A DNA stretch of 14,916 nucleotides from Christensenella sp. UBA7102 (GTDB taxonomy: Bacteria > Bacillota > Clostridia > Christensenellales > UBA1750). Shown piece after piece: positions 1-7,727 of this stretch. The stretch covers positions 1 to 14,916 of the forward strand of contig DKYK01000068.1 of the NCBI GenBank assembly GCA_002492415.1, read 5' to 3'. Made by a program: the position numbers and the translations under genes. The stretch's first letter is position 1; every line of letters begins with the position of its first letter. The notes beneath the pieces were generated by a model. That model worked only from the letters and a program-made list of their open reading frames with translations. It was not told the origin of the DNA and did not search any database.

Positions 1-42
1 TACCTATGTATTATACCTCAACAGTTGCGCGCATTTAACCGG

Positions 43-864
43 TTATTCGCAGCGAAGCGTCACACAGACCAGTTCTGGCGGATTGAACAGACGCGGTGGA
101 AAATAGGTATTTCCAATCCCACGGCTGACTACCATTATCGTCCTTTTTTCTGTATGCACACCTTGCGTATAGTTTGGCAGTAGGCCCTGCCCGGGTGCAT
201 ACAATCCCCTTCCGATTCCGGGAATGCGGAATTGCCCGCCGTGTGCATGCCCGGTCAGCGCCAGCTGCACGCCCACGCTGACATACCGTTCAAAGTACTC
301 GGGACGATGGCTGAGCAGCAACGTAAAGCCATCGGCTGTACACAGATCCTGCAGCTGTGCTCCGGTCCGGAAAGCTGGATCATCCACGCCAACAACATGA
401 ATGGACGCGCCCTGGTACTCGATAACAGCGCTTTCGTCACGCAGCACCGTCACACCTGCGTCAGATAATCCAGAAATCAATCGTTCGAAGTCCTCTTCCT
501 CCAGCTTGGCTTCATGGTTTCCCGTGACATAGTATACCGGTGCGATGTCGGCGAGTGCGCGGGCCAGAGTCAGCGATTCATCGATGTAATCGGGATCAGC
601 GATGTCGCCTGTGATCGCAATAATATCCGGATCGCGTCTGCGCACCGCATCGAGCAGCTGCGTCCGGCAAGCGTCGTCACCATGATAATCCGATATCTGC
701 GCGATGACAAATCCATCAAACTCTGCGGGCAGCGCGTCAGGAGAGAGGATGTAGTCCGTCTCCTGCAGATGCGCGTTCTGCTTCCCTGCCAGCATCAGCA
801 GCGTGCTCGCCGCAAGGAGCGCGCACAGCAAAAAAATCAGCAAGATCCACAACAGTTTTTTCAC
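43..864 (-). CDS. Membrane-anchored calcineurin-like metallophosphoesterase (YkuE-type)
   Basis: A 273-residue protein of the binuclear-metal phosphoesterase superfamily. The N-terminus (about residues 3-26) is a hydrophobic signal anchor, so the catalytic domain should face outside the membrane. All family motifs are visible: D59-x-H61 (SDYH, where SDLH is more usual), GD at 86-87, GNHE at 115-118, a SHRP histidine at 186, and GHAHGGQ at 205-211. The start is GTG at 864, overlapping the TGA of the upstream gene by four bases (GTGA), with an AAGGAG about 8 bases upstream; this implies translational coupling. YkuE of Bacillus is a secreted phosphodiesterase, and other relatives act on UDP-diacylglucosamine or cell-wall lipid intermediates. 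The substrate here cannot be read from sequence. The nearby divergent uppP fits an envelope role but does not prove one. Confidence 0.9.
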   Translation of the reverse strand: MKKLLWILLIFLLCALLAASTLLMLAGKQNAHLQETDYILSPDALPAEFDGFVIAQISDYHGDDACRTQLLDAVRRRDPDIIAITGDIADPDYIDESLTLARALADIAPVYYVTGNHEAKLEEEDFERLISGLSDAGVTVLRDESAVIEYQGASIHVVGVDDPAFRTGAQLQDLCTADGFTLLLSHRPEYFERYVSVGVQLALTGHAHGGQFRIPGIGRGLYAPGQGLLPNYTQGVHTEKRTIMVVSRGIGNTYFPPRLFNPPELVCVTLRCE

Positions 865-1625
865 TCCTTATGCTCCTTTTTCTTTCGTTCCTGCTTCTGG
901 AGAACCATCTCAAGGCAGCCCAGGCAGGCTTGGATCAGCTCTTTATCAAGACCGAAGAGCTGTGTTTTGTACTTGATCGCGTCTACCATAAAGCGCATGC
1001 ATTGTTCCCACGCGCGCTCGTCGGCATAGGCATCCACATTGCCCTGAAGATCCAGCTCATTTTGCAAGGCCAACACCGTCATATCGTTGTGTGTAACCAT
1101 GGAGAGCAATGTATACTCGGTTTGATAGCGTTTTTCCTGCCCCGCGATACGGAAACGGTTGAGTACGCTGAGGTTGCGTGATGAACCATTCAGTATCGGG
1201 AAGTATTCCGACGCCCTGCGCAGCGTTTGCTTAAATTCCCGCTCCGCTTGTGCTCCCATCTGCTGCACACGCTCCTGCCCATAGATTTCCACCAACTCAT
1301 CATAAGCGGGCTGTGTCTTAAAGTGGAACAGCGCGGATCGGTTTTCCAGCATCATCGCACGGATCACATACTCATAGCCCGGCTTCTGCGCGAGGTTGCA
1401 AAGATCCACGGAGCATTCCAGTGCAGATCGCAGCAACACATTGGTGGGCGCCCAGTCCCGCGTCTGTCCGGTCAGGCGAAGCGCGGCGTCGATGAGCTCA
1501 AGCAGACGCGCATAAAAAAGGATGAAGTACTCCCGGCGCAAATCCCCCTCCGGCGCACGCAGCAGCGGCAGACTCTCGCGAAGGTATTCCAGCATTTGGG
1601 TCAGCACTTTTTCCATCGTCAGCAT
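861..1625 (-). CDS. Uncharacterised helical protein, DUF5677-like
   Basis: A 254-residue soluble, mostly helical protein with no signal peptide. I chose the ATG at 1625 because an AAGGGG lies 9 bases upstream; a longer frame to 1661 would run into the promoter of uppP. Residues about 60-100 contain a conserved-looking pattern (LLRSALECSVDL, then IRAMMLENRSAL) that resembles the Arg/Glu helical core of DUF5677-type proteins, but this is a weak family call from memory. The C-terminus is very basic (KQERKKKEHKE). It is the first gene of a two-gene unit: its stop overlaps the GTG of the phosphoesterase, so the two are probably co-translated. Function unknown. Confidence 0.8.
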   Translation of the reverse strand: MLTMEKVLTQMLEYLRESLPLLRAPEGDLRREYFILFYARLLELIDAALRLTGQTRDWAPTNVLLRSALECSVDLCNLAQKPGYEYVIRAMMLENRSALFHFKTQPAYDELVEIYGQERVQQMGAQAEREFKQTLRRASEYFPILNGSSRNLSVLNRFRIAGQEKRYQTEYTLLSMVTHNDMTVLALQNELDLQGNVDAYADERAWEQCMRFMVDAIKYKTQLFGLDKELIQACLGCLEMVLQKQERKKKEHKE

Positions 1626-1646
1626 CTTTTCATTCCCCTTATAGTA

Positions 1647-1655
1647 TGATATAAT
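1647..1655 (+). promoter_or_regulatory. Extended -10 promoter for uppP
   Basis: The sequence TGATATAAT is a perfect extended -10 element. A weak -35 (TTTTCA, 1627-1632) lies 17 bases upstream. Transcription should begin near 1662, about 30 bases before the uppP start. The element sits just upstream of the divergent gene starting at 1625, so the two promoters must overlap or interfere. Confidence 0.65.
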
Positions 1656-1692
1656 GCCCAAGAACCAACTTTAGAAACGGAGTGAAGGTACA

Positions 1693-2469
1693 ATGATGAA
1701 CATATGGCAGGCCGTGCTGCTCGGCCTTATCCAGGGACTCTGCGAATTTCTTCCCGTCTCTTCTTCTGGCCACCTGGTACTCTTTCAGGAGATACTGGGC
1801 GTCAACGACCCGGGAATCCTGCTGGACACCTTGCTGCATGTGGGCACGCTGATCGCTATCTTCGTGGTTTTTTGGCAAGACATCTGGGGGATGATCAAAA
1901 AACCGCTGTCCAAACCAGTATATCTGTTGGTAGTAGCTACCATTCCCGCGGTAATCGCCACGCTGCTGCTGGGTGACTTTTTTGAAGTGGCCTTTACGGG
2001 GCGTTTCCTCGGCCTTGGGTTCCTTACAACCTCCATTATACTCTTTATCTCAGGCAAAAGACAAGGTGCCAAGCGCGAGATGAATTATATAGATGCATTG
2101 GTGATGGGCTGTTTTCAAGCCTTTGCGATCCTTCCGGGTGTATCACGCTCGGGCAGCACGATCTCGGGAGGACTTTTTCGCGGGGTAAATCGTGAGCAGG
2201 CGGCAAGGTTTTCCTTCCTTATGTCTATTCCGGCGATACTGGGGTCTGTGGTTCTGCAGATCAAGGACATGATCACGGGCCAGGCCGTTGCGCTGCCTGT
2301 GATGCCCGTGGTCTTGGGCACATTGATGGCTGCGCTGTCGTCATTGTTTGCCATCAAGTTCATGCTGTATCTGGTAAAGCGGACGGATTTTAAGTGGTTT
2401 GCTTTGTATACCGCACTGCTGGGCGTGCTTGTGTGTCTGGATCAGTGGTTTTTCCACATCGTGTTCTGA
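1693..2469 (+). CDS. uppP: Undecaprenyl-diphosphatase (UppP/BacA family)
   Basis: A 258-residue integral membrane enzyme that dephosphorylates undecaprenyl pyrophosphate to undecaprenyl phosphate, recycling the lipid carrier used for peptidoglycan and other cell-wall polymers; the family also gives bacitracin tolerance. Signature regions are intact: GLCEFLPVSSSGHL (about residues 15-28, with the usual Thr replaced by Cys before the catalytic Glu18), LLDTLLHVGTL (43-53), and PGVSRSGST (148-156). Length is normal for the family. Two ATGs lie in tandem (1693 and 1696); GGAG at 1679 favours the first and AAGG at 1685 the second. It stands alone on the plus strand, divergent from the phosphoesterase unit, with no clear terminator directly after the stop. 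Confidence 0.95.
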   Translation: MMNIWQAVLLGLIQGLCEFLPVSSSGHLVLFQEILGVNDPGILLDTLLHVGTLIAIFVVFWQDIWGMIKKPLSKPVYLLVVATIPAVIATLLLGDFFEVAFTGRFLGLGFLTTSIILFISGKRQGAKREMNYIDALVMGCFQAFAILPGVSRSGSTISGGLFRGVNREQAARFSFLMSIPAILGSVVLQIKDMITGQAVALPVMPVVLGTLMAALSSLFAIKFMLYLVKRTDFKWFALYTALLGVLVCLDQWFFHIVF

Positions 2470-2616
2470 CCCGATGTAGTACAAATGAATCGCGCTTTGA
2501 AAATATGTTTGGTAGTGTCAAGCGTTGGACCGATTGACAAAAGCGAAAATTCCGCCCAACCCCATTGCAGCAGTCCAGGCAGAATAGTAAATTGGGAGAT
2601 AGAAAAAGCCGGCATT

Positions 2617-2681
2617 TACTCTTGTATGGCAAAATAACTATGGTACATCCATGCCATAGTTATTTTGCCATACAAGGAGTA
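2617..2681. repeat. Long near-perfect inverted repeat (hairpin)
   Basis: Arms 2617-2643 and 2654-2681 pair over 27 bases with a single bulged G (2677), around a 10-base loop. The arm core is TTGTATGGCAAAATAACTAT. No T-tract follows on either strand, so it is not a standard intrinsic terminator. Arms this exact suggest a miniature inverted-repeat element, a dispersed palindromic repeat or a strongly folded RNA. Copy number in the genome is unknown. Confidence 0.75.
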
Positions 2682-2755
2682 TATCCGCCACTTTGTCAAC
2701 ATCTCATGGAATCATTTTACAACCTTCCAACTTCGGATAGAAAATTTTGCAGCAA

Positions 2756-2945
2756 TTACACCTGTACCCTCAGTCTCACGAGTTCATTATGTTGTTTGAC
2801 TTCTTCACTGTCACTCCATAGATTTTTCGGCTGATCTTTCTCTAAGCCAAAGCTGGTTACATGTCACCATTGGTTTCTCTCTGATCACGACGCCTCTTTA
2901 CCGTTTCAGCGAACTATGCTTTACCTTTATGTACTTTCTTACCAT
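2756..2945 (-). pseudogene. Possible decayed small ORF
   Basis: On the minus strand an ATG at 2945 has an ideal GGAGG 8 bases upstream and opens a 15-codon basic peptide (MVRKYIKVKHSSLKR), then a TAA. The same frame continues open for about 28 codons to a TGA, and the next frame over then carries a protein-like tail (EEVKQHNELVRLRVQV) ending at 2756. One stop plus one frameshift would join these into a protein of about 65 residues. I do not recognise the product. It could equally be chance open frame inside a non-coding RNA on the plus strand, or only the 15-codon peptide may be real. Confidence 0.25.
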
Positions 2946-2953
2946 ACAGATTA

Positions 2954-2998
2954 CCTCCTGTCGCAGTTTCTATTCCTACAACAGGAGGCCTCTTTTTT
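2954..2998 (+). terminator. Terminator-like stem followed by T-run
   Basis: CCTCCTGT (2954-2961) pairs with ACAGGAGG (2981-2988), an 8-pair stem with a 19-base loop, followed by CCTC and a run of six T. It could end a long uppP 3' region or a separate plus-strand RNA. The loop is long and the T-run starts four bases after the stem, so the call is moderate. On the minus strand the same stem would mask the GGAGG of the small ORF at 2945. Confidence 0.5.
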
Positions 2999-3073
2999 AT
3001 TGTCTGCTCAGGACAGGATACAGTCCAAATGTCGGAATGATCCGGCAACCCTCTTATGTATTTTTACACATAC

Positions 3074-3718
3074 TTAGTTCTTGGCCAGCGCGTTGCCATT
3101 CTTGTCGGTGAATTTTCCGGTTAGAATCATGATCAGGTCGACCAGTGCACCGATGCCAAACACGCCGCAGGTCAGGAGCCAGATGATGCCCGTGCCGATC
3201 TTGCCCACGTAGAAGCGGTGCGCTCCCAGATAGCCCACGAAGATGTCCAGCAGCAGTGCCACCAGCCACTTCTTTTCCTCCGCGCTAGACGCAGCGGCAT
3301 TTCCGAGCTTTGCCGGAGCGACGTAATCAGGTACCTGCTCGCCCGCGAGTATCTTCTGGATGGTTTGGGTCACTCCGTCGATGTACGCGCCTTGCTGCAT
3401 GGTCTTGTTCATCGTGCCGCTCACGGTGGTGCCGGCGACGGGAATACCACCCACGCTGACGCTGGATTGGTTCGAAGTGATGTTGGGCGTGACGCGAACC
3501 GTGCCGTCCTTGACCGTCACTGTCAGGGCCACCTCCAGTTTAGGCTCGCGCTTAAATACGATGCGTTCGCCGCCTACGCCGCCCTTGCGTTCAAAGGGTA
3601 CGGGGAAGGCCGTTGCACGTGCGTTGAGCTTCTCGTACAATGCATCAATGGTCAGAGCTGGATCCGCGCTGAAGTTTCTCGGGGCCGTTGCCTTTGCCAT
3701 TTCGTTAATGCTTGCCAT
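3074..3718 (-). CDS. TM2-domain membrane protein
   Basis: A 214-residue protein and the last gene of the envelope operon. I chose the ATG at 3718, with an AAGGAGG about 10 bases upstream, over an upstream in-frame start inside the preceding gene. Residues 1-140 form a soluble domain with beta-rich stretches that I do not recognise. Residues about 145-205 are a TM2 domain: two hydrophobic segments around AHRFYVGKIGTG (family pattern with a short polar turn), then GIGALVDLIMIL. TM2 domains are small two-helix modules, often attached to cytosolic sensing or zinc-ribbon parts; their molecular role is not established. It lies 31 bases after the DUF4428 gene. Confidence 0.88.
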   Translation of the reverse strand: MASINEMAKATAPRNFSADPALTIDALYEKLNARATAFPVPFERKGGVGGERIVFKREPKLEVALTVTVKDGTVRVTPNITSNQSSVSVGGIPVAGTTVSGTMNKTMQQGAYIDGVTQTIQKILAGEQVPDYVAPAKLGNAAASSAEEKKWLVALLLDIFVGYLGAHRFYVGKIGTGIIWLLTCGVFGIGALVDLIMILTGKFTDKNGNALAKN

Positions 3719-3749
3719 ATTGAGTTCCTCCTTTTTATTTGATGCGCCG

Positions 3750-4472
3750 CTACGCACTAATGGGCATACCGCAGTATTCGCAGCGGTTTTGGGCGTCAGG
3801 CGTCGTCGTTGCACCGCAGACCGGGCAGACTACGGACTGCTTGGGCGTATTGGCCGCAATCATAGCCTCCCGTTCAGCCTTCTTTGCTACCATCAGCGTC
3901 TGCTTGATCTCCTCTGCCTTCTTCTGCATCTCACGGTAGGCGACACCAGTGCGCTGATTGATCTCGTCGTCGTTGAGTTTAAAGCGAATCAGGCTGAAAT
4001 AGGGATGATCCACGTGAATGGTCTCGTAAAAATCATAGCTGTACTCGTAGCGCGGCGGCACATAGCTGATCTGCTTGCCCTGCGCGTCCTCGTGCTTGAT
4101 CTCCGTGCGATGCTCATCGATTTCTACGTCGCAGTCCAGAACCTGGGAAAAGGTGAACACGTCAGGATTGACATCGCGCCAGGAACGCGATCGGGTAATC
4201 AGCCATTGTCCTTTTTTCCCGTCGATATATATAGTCATCTCGCTGTTGATCACCTCGGTGGGGTTGAACGCCGCAACGACCTGCTGGTTTTGCTCGCGGT
4301 AGGCCAGCTGCTGGCGGATTTCCTCCACTGTGGAATTGCGCCGCTCGCTGAAGAAGGGCGACAACTTCTTTGCGCAGTCCTTGCACAGATTCCCGTCCTC
4401 CAGCTTGCGGTTGCCGAGCAAGCCGATCTTCGCACCGCAGATGTCGCAGTATTTTTTATCAAACAATCCCAT
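3750..4472 (-). CDS. DUF4428 zinc-ribbon protein
   Basis: A 240-residue cytosolic protein. The start at the ATG of MGLFDKKYC is the typical first residue of DUF4428 proteins; a GGAAG lies upstream, slightly far away. The N-terminal DUF4428 domain (1-40) has two CxxC pairs (C9/C12, C30/C33) that should bind zinc. The middle (about 70-175) resembles a PH-like beta domain seen after DUF4428 in other Firmicutes, a tentative call. A helical stretch (175-210) leads to a second zinc ribbon (C216/C219, C231/C234, CPVCG and CEYCG). Function is unknown; two terminal zinc ribbons suggest an adaptor or interaction protein. It sits between the DUF6935-like and TM2 genes with gaps of 28 and 31 bases. Confidence 0.88.
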   Translation of the reverse strand: MGLFDKKYCDICGAKIGLLGNRKLEDGNLCKDCAKKLSPFFSERRNSTVEEIRQQLAYREQNQQVVAAFNPTEVINSEMTIYIDGKKGQWLITRSRSWRDVNPDVFTFSQVLDCDVEIDEHRTEIKHEDAQGKQISYVPPRYEYSYDFYETIHVDHPYFSLIRFKLNDDEINQRTGVAYREMQKKAEEIKQTLMVAKKAEREAMIAANTPKQSVVCPVCGATTTPDAQNRCEYCGMPISA

Positions 4473-4500
4473 AATTCGCACGTCTTCCTTTCTCTTTGCG

Positions 4501-4989
4501 TCAGGCCCAGGAATCCTCTGCAGCCGGGATGCGGATGCCCAGCAGTATGCTTGAATACTCCCACAGAAACCAATTCTCTCCTTTTTTCCGCAGCTGCATG
4601 GGCCGAGGGGAGTCCGCGCCCGCAGTTTTGAGAAAGATCCGCAGGTATCCCGGCTGTATGTCCTGCGGACGCCAGTCATCCAGCACGTTCAGCACATAGG
4701 GTACACGGGGCGTATAACTGTTTTGCGGAGTCGCACCCTCGAAATAGGCCATGGGCAGATAGGTCCTGCCGCGCAGCCTGTCGCGGATGAACTGCGCGTC
4801 GTACCCCGTCATGGGCTGCGGACCGCGCAGGCGGTTAAGCGCTGCCAGACCCGCGTTCACCTCCAGCGTATACAGCCGCAGCGCCGCCAGAAACAGCGCG
4901 CAAGTAGTCTCCGGCCGGATCAAGCCATTTTGCAGCAGCGCGTCGAATTGCGTCAGCGTGTCCGGCAGTTTCTGCAGCGTAACCTGCAT
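4501..4989 (-). CDS. DUF6935-like protein
   Basis: A 162-residue soluble protein without signal peptide or membrane segment. The start is the ATG at 4989, preceded by AAGGAGAGG. Motifs match what I recall of DUF6935: LRGPQPM, YDAQFIRDR, YFEGATPQNSYTP, GADSPRP and a C-terminal tryptophan-containing end (EDSWA). Family function is unknown; members commonly occur beside TM2, DUF4428 and zinc-ribbon genes in Clostridia, as here. The family name is from memory and should be confirmed. It is in the middle of the operon, 22 bases after the lipoprotein gene and 28 before the DUF4428 gene. Confidence 0.85.
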   Translation of the reverse strand: MQVTLQKLPDTLTQFDALLQNGLIRPETTCALFLAALRLYTLEVNAGLAALNRLRGPQPMTGYDAQFIRDRLRGRTYLPMAYFEGATPQNSYTPRVPYVLNVLDDWRPQDIQPGYLRIFLKTAGADSPRPMQLRKKGENWFLWEYSSILLGIRIPAAEDSWA

Positions 4990-5011
4990 TGTAGACCTCT
5001 CCTTTTCTCCA

Positions 5012-6394
5012 TCAGGGAGTATAAATCTCCTGGACTTCAATCACATATTCGTCCATTATTTTCAGCTGCGCCAGCATTGGCTCTTCGCGGTGGTTCGCGT
5101 ACATGCACTCCGCGAACTGCTCTGGCGTGACCGTCTGCACGGCCAACGGACTCCCGTCTTCCCAGTCGATGAGCCTAAATTCGGCGCTGCCGTCCAGCAT
5201 TACCATCACCGGTTCAAAGCTGGGATCCTCGTTGACAATCTCGTAGTCGTCCAGGAACTCCGCGTTTTCCAGACCATATTGACGCTTGCGCACCTCGTCG
5301 TCGCTCCAGACCCAGACCAAGTCGTCGACCAGCAGCGTCATGCCCCAACCCTCTGGCTCCAGTCCGAACAGCACCGCGTACAGCCCGGGTTCGACGCCGT
5401 ACCTTTCATAGGCCGTTCCGCGCAGCATGGCCGCGCCCTCCTCCGACGTACACTTGAAGTAGCGGTACATGGCACCGTCCGGCGCACACAGATAGATTTC
5501 CCCTGCGTCTCCCCACTCCACGCGGCTCTCGAATGTATTCGCATCCTCTGTGATGGTACACACGGCCACACCACCGCGGATCTCCCAGCGGTTTGCCGGG
5601 ACGTCCTCACCAGCCTGCGCCGCAGCGCAGTCCACTGGATTCATATACAGCGTACCGTCGTAGTCAAAATGGATGAGAACTGGGTATTCCGGATCGGCGT
5701 CGCGTCCGGCGTACACCCACCAGTCCACCAACACCGTCTCCAGCGACTCGTATGGCGGCTCCTGCGTCTTGATGTAGGGAGACTGCGCAGGCTGGTTGAT
5801 CACGCGCAGCCCCTCGACCCACGCTTCCACCTGCCCGCTGTAGTCCTCCCACCTGTCGACGGGCGTCGCGGTGTGGAAGAGCATCGAGCCCTCCTGTGCA
5901 AGCGTCAGCACATCCTCGCACCAGTACATGTCCTCATTGTTACCCACTGTGTAGCGCAGCAGCAACGCCTCCTGGTTGTTGATATAGATGCGCTCGCGCC
6001 GCATCTGTGTAACGTTTGCCCCGGTCACTACCGCTGCGGCCTCCAGCGCGCTCTGCGCATCGGTCTTGCCGGCAAAGGCACAGAACTGTACCTCCACCAT
6101 GCCGTCGTACAGAAAGGTCTCCACGAAGCTGCCGTCCGCGCTGTATTCCGACGCATTCGGCTGATAATCCGCCGCCAGCATTGCGTCGGGCTTGAGCATC
6201 CAGTTCATGCGCGTAGAGTCCTGTTGCTGCGGTTGCCCTGTTTCTTCTGTCGCCACAGGTTCGGGCGCAGTGTTCAGCCCTTTCAGCAACGTCTTGCCTA
6301 AATTTGTGCCGTTGTCCCCTCGTTTCAGCAGCGAGCAGCCCGTGCACCCCAGCAGCGCCAGCGCCAACAGCAGCGCTGCAATGCGTTTCACCAT
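5012..6394 (-). CDS. Large secreted lipoprotein, unknown function
   Basis: A 460-residue exported lipoprotein. I chose the ATG at 6394 (GAGGAGA about 8 bases upstream) rather than the in-frame GTG two codons earlier. The signal peptide ends in LALLGCTGC: Cys17 (LLGC) is the best lipidation site, with Cys20 a second option. A low-complexity linker rich in Glu, Gln, Thr and Pro (about 40-60) leads to a segment resembling PsbP/DcrB-like stress lipoprotein folds (about 60-200, with FVETFLYDGMVEVQF and a C-terminal WVEGLRV), then an uncharacterised acidic beta-rich region. The whole mature protein is acidic and rich in Trp and Tyr, typical of extracellular binding proteins. No enzyme motif seen. 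Gap to the upstream lipoprotein gene is 13 bases. Confidence 0.88.
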   Translation of the reverse strand: MVKRIAALLLALALLGCTGCSLLKRGDNGTNLGKTLLKGLNTAPEPVATEETGQPQQQDSTRMNWMLKPDAMLAADYQPNASEYSADGSFVETFLYDGMVEVQFCAFAGKTDAQSALEAAAVVTGANVTQMRRERIYINNQEALLLRYTVGNNEDMYWCEDVLTLAQEGSMLFHTATPVDRWEDYSGQVEAWVEGLRVINQPAQSPYIKTQEPPYESLETVLVDWWVYAGRDADPEYPVLIHFDYDGTLYMNPVDCAAAQAGEDVPANRWEIRGGVAVCTITEDANTFESRVEWGDAGEIYLCAPDGAMYRYFKCTSEEGAAMLRGTAYERYGVEPGLYAVLFGLEPEGWGMTLLVDDLVWVWSDDEVRKRQYGLENAEFLDDYEIVNEDPSFEPVMVMLDGSAEFRLIDWEDGSPLAVQTVTPEQFAECMYANHREEPMLAQLKIMDEYVIEVQEIYTP

Positions 6395-6407
6395 GGACAC
6401 CTTCTCC

Positions 6408-7706
6408 TCACTCGGTCAAACCGCTCGACCAGGAAACGCTGGTATAAAGTTCAGAGCCATCCTCCTGCACTTTGAAGGTAACCAGGCAGAATTCCTTTTC
6501 GTCAGAGGTCTGCCAGAGGTAACTGTGCATTTCGTCGTCCCAAGCCATTTCGTATTTGACGCCATCTACACCGCTGAAAAGCTCGCGTATCTCCACATAC
6601 GGAGTCTTTGAGCCGCTTTTTCTCTCGTTGCGAATCCAGTTTAGACCGGCCTTGAGAATTTTGAGGTCCACATATCCCGTCGCGCTTGGCACGGACAGTC
6701 CGTAATCATCCGACAGAGGCTGCGCTTCCATCTCGCTGTCGTCGGCCGCAGCTTCGATAGCCGCCTTGTACTCGACATAGTGCGGGGGCAGCAGGTCGTT
6801 CTCCTCGTCCCAGGGCATGCCGTCCTCGCGCAGGTAGATCTGCACGGTCATGTCCTCTCCGTCCTCGGTATAGGGGTAAAAGAAGTACAGCAGACCGTTG
6901 TCCAGCACGGGCGAAAAATAGAACGCCTCGTCCGCAGTCAGATAATGCTCATATATCCAGGCATCCTTATCGCCAATGTCGGCGACAAATGAATCGTCGT
7001 ACAGGTCGATCCACATCGAGCAGATCAGGCCTTCTTCGGTAAAATCGGAATTGGTGAATACTTCAAAATAGCAGTTCCCCGCAGCATTCTGGTTGATCAA
7101 TGCGAAGATATCGTCGTCTTTGTCACCATCTGCGGTTTCCAAGCGCACCGTGCCGTACCATACGCTGCCAAGTTCTATGCTCTTGGTGGGTGACACAAAG
7201 CCCCCATCTGCGACCATTGGTGCGAAACTGCTGCCCAGCGCGCTCAGGTAGTCCAGCATGGAGTCGCCGCGCAGCGCGTCCAGATCCAGCGCGTCCTGCG
7301 AAGGTTCGCTCGTGCCCGCAACCGGCTCATCCGTGCCGATAGGCATCTGTGCCCCCTCCTTGAGGAAGGTATAGCTAAAATCGCCGTACTGCACGGTGAG
7401 CACGCCGTCCTTGAGCGTGCCGTTCAACGACTCATCTATGCCCAGGAAGGTGACCGAGCTCTCGAAGTTCTCACCGTCCAGTTTCCACTTGATATCGAAC
7501 TCAAAATCCATGTAAAAGGTACCTTTTCCGCCCTTCTTCAGCTCGATCCACTCGCCGTCGGAATCGTAGCTGTCACCATAGCCAGTCGAGCCGATGCAGA
7601 CGTACTTGCCGATGACATCCTGCTTCTCCTTTCCGCCGCAGGCGCACAACGCCACCGCCAAACAGAGCGCGAGCAGGAGCGCTATGATTCTTTTAATCTG
7701 CTTCAT
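6408..7706 (-). CDS. Secreted lipoprotein with lipocalin-like repeat domain
   Basis: A 432-residue exported lipoprotein. The signal peptide ends in LCLAVALCACGG, with Cys23 the likely lipidated residue (Cys21 possible). Residues about 30-115 form a beta-rich domain (IGKYVCIG ... WKLDGENF ... LKDGVLTVQYG ... FLKEG) resembling small lipocalin-like folds. Residues about 175-330 begin with VWYGTVRLE and run to LREDGMPWDEEN plus PPHYVEYKAAI. Both regions have counterparts in the same order in the neighbouring zinc-ribbon protein, so the two genes look like ancient paralogues. The C-terminal ~80 residues differ. No catalytic motif seen. Start ATG at 7706 follows a GA-rich ribosome binding site. Confidence 0.88.
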   Translation of the reverse strand: MKQIKRIIALLLALCLAVALCACGGKEKQDVIGKYVCIGSTGYGDSYDSDGEWIELKKGGKGTFYMDFEFDIKWKLDGENFESSVTFLGIDESLNGTLKDGVLTVQYGDFSYTFLKEGAQMPIGTDEPVAGTSEPSQDALDLDALRGDSMLDYLSALGSSFAPMVADGGFVSPTKSIELGSVWYGTVRLETADGDKDDDIFALINQNAAGNCYFEVFTNSDFTEEGLICSMWIDLYDDSFVADIGDKDAWIYEHYLTADEAFYFSPVLDNGLLYFFYPYTEDGEDMTVQIYLREDGMPWDEENDLLPPHYVEYKAAIEAAADDSEMEAQPLSDDYGLSVPSATGYVDLKILKAGLNWIRNERKSGSKTPYVEIRELFSGVDGVKYEMAWDDEMHSYLWQTSDEKEFCLVTFKVQEDGSELYTSVSWSSGLTE

Positions 7707-7727
7707 CCTTCTTCCCTCTTTCCGCTC

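Larger units (their letters stand above)
2470..3073. other. Long AT-richer intergenic region
   Basis: About 600 bases without an intact gene lie between convergent uppP and the envelope operon. The composition is visibly more AT-rich than the flanking genes. It holds a 6-base inverted repeat (TGTCAA 2516-2521, TTGACA 2534-2539), a 27-pair hairpin at 2617-2681, a possible decayed minus-strand ORF at 2756-2945, and a plus-strand terminator-like stem at 2954-2998. No terminator is evident for the minus-strand operon ending at 3074. Confidence 0.7.

Noticed and set aside
2534..2539. TTGACA as a -35 promoter element
   Set aside because: No plausible -10 lies 16-18 bases downstream on that strand.
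2617..2681. Hairpin as an intrinsic terminator of uppP
   Set aside because: No T-run follows the stem on either strand.
3360..4631. Long plus-strand open frame across the TM2 and DUF4428 genes
   Set aside because: It runs antisense to two genes with clear domains and through the gap between them; its composition is shadow-like.
4787..6301. Very long plus-strand open frame antisense to the lipoprotein gene
   Set aside because: It lacks a signal or domain I recognise, is rich in His, Arg, Leu and Val as expected of antisense GC-rich coding DNA, and opposes a gene with a clear lipobox and ribosome site.
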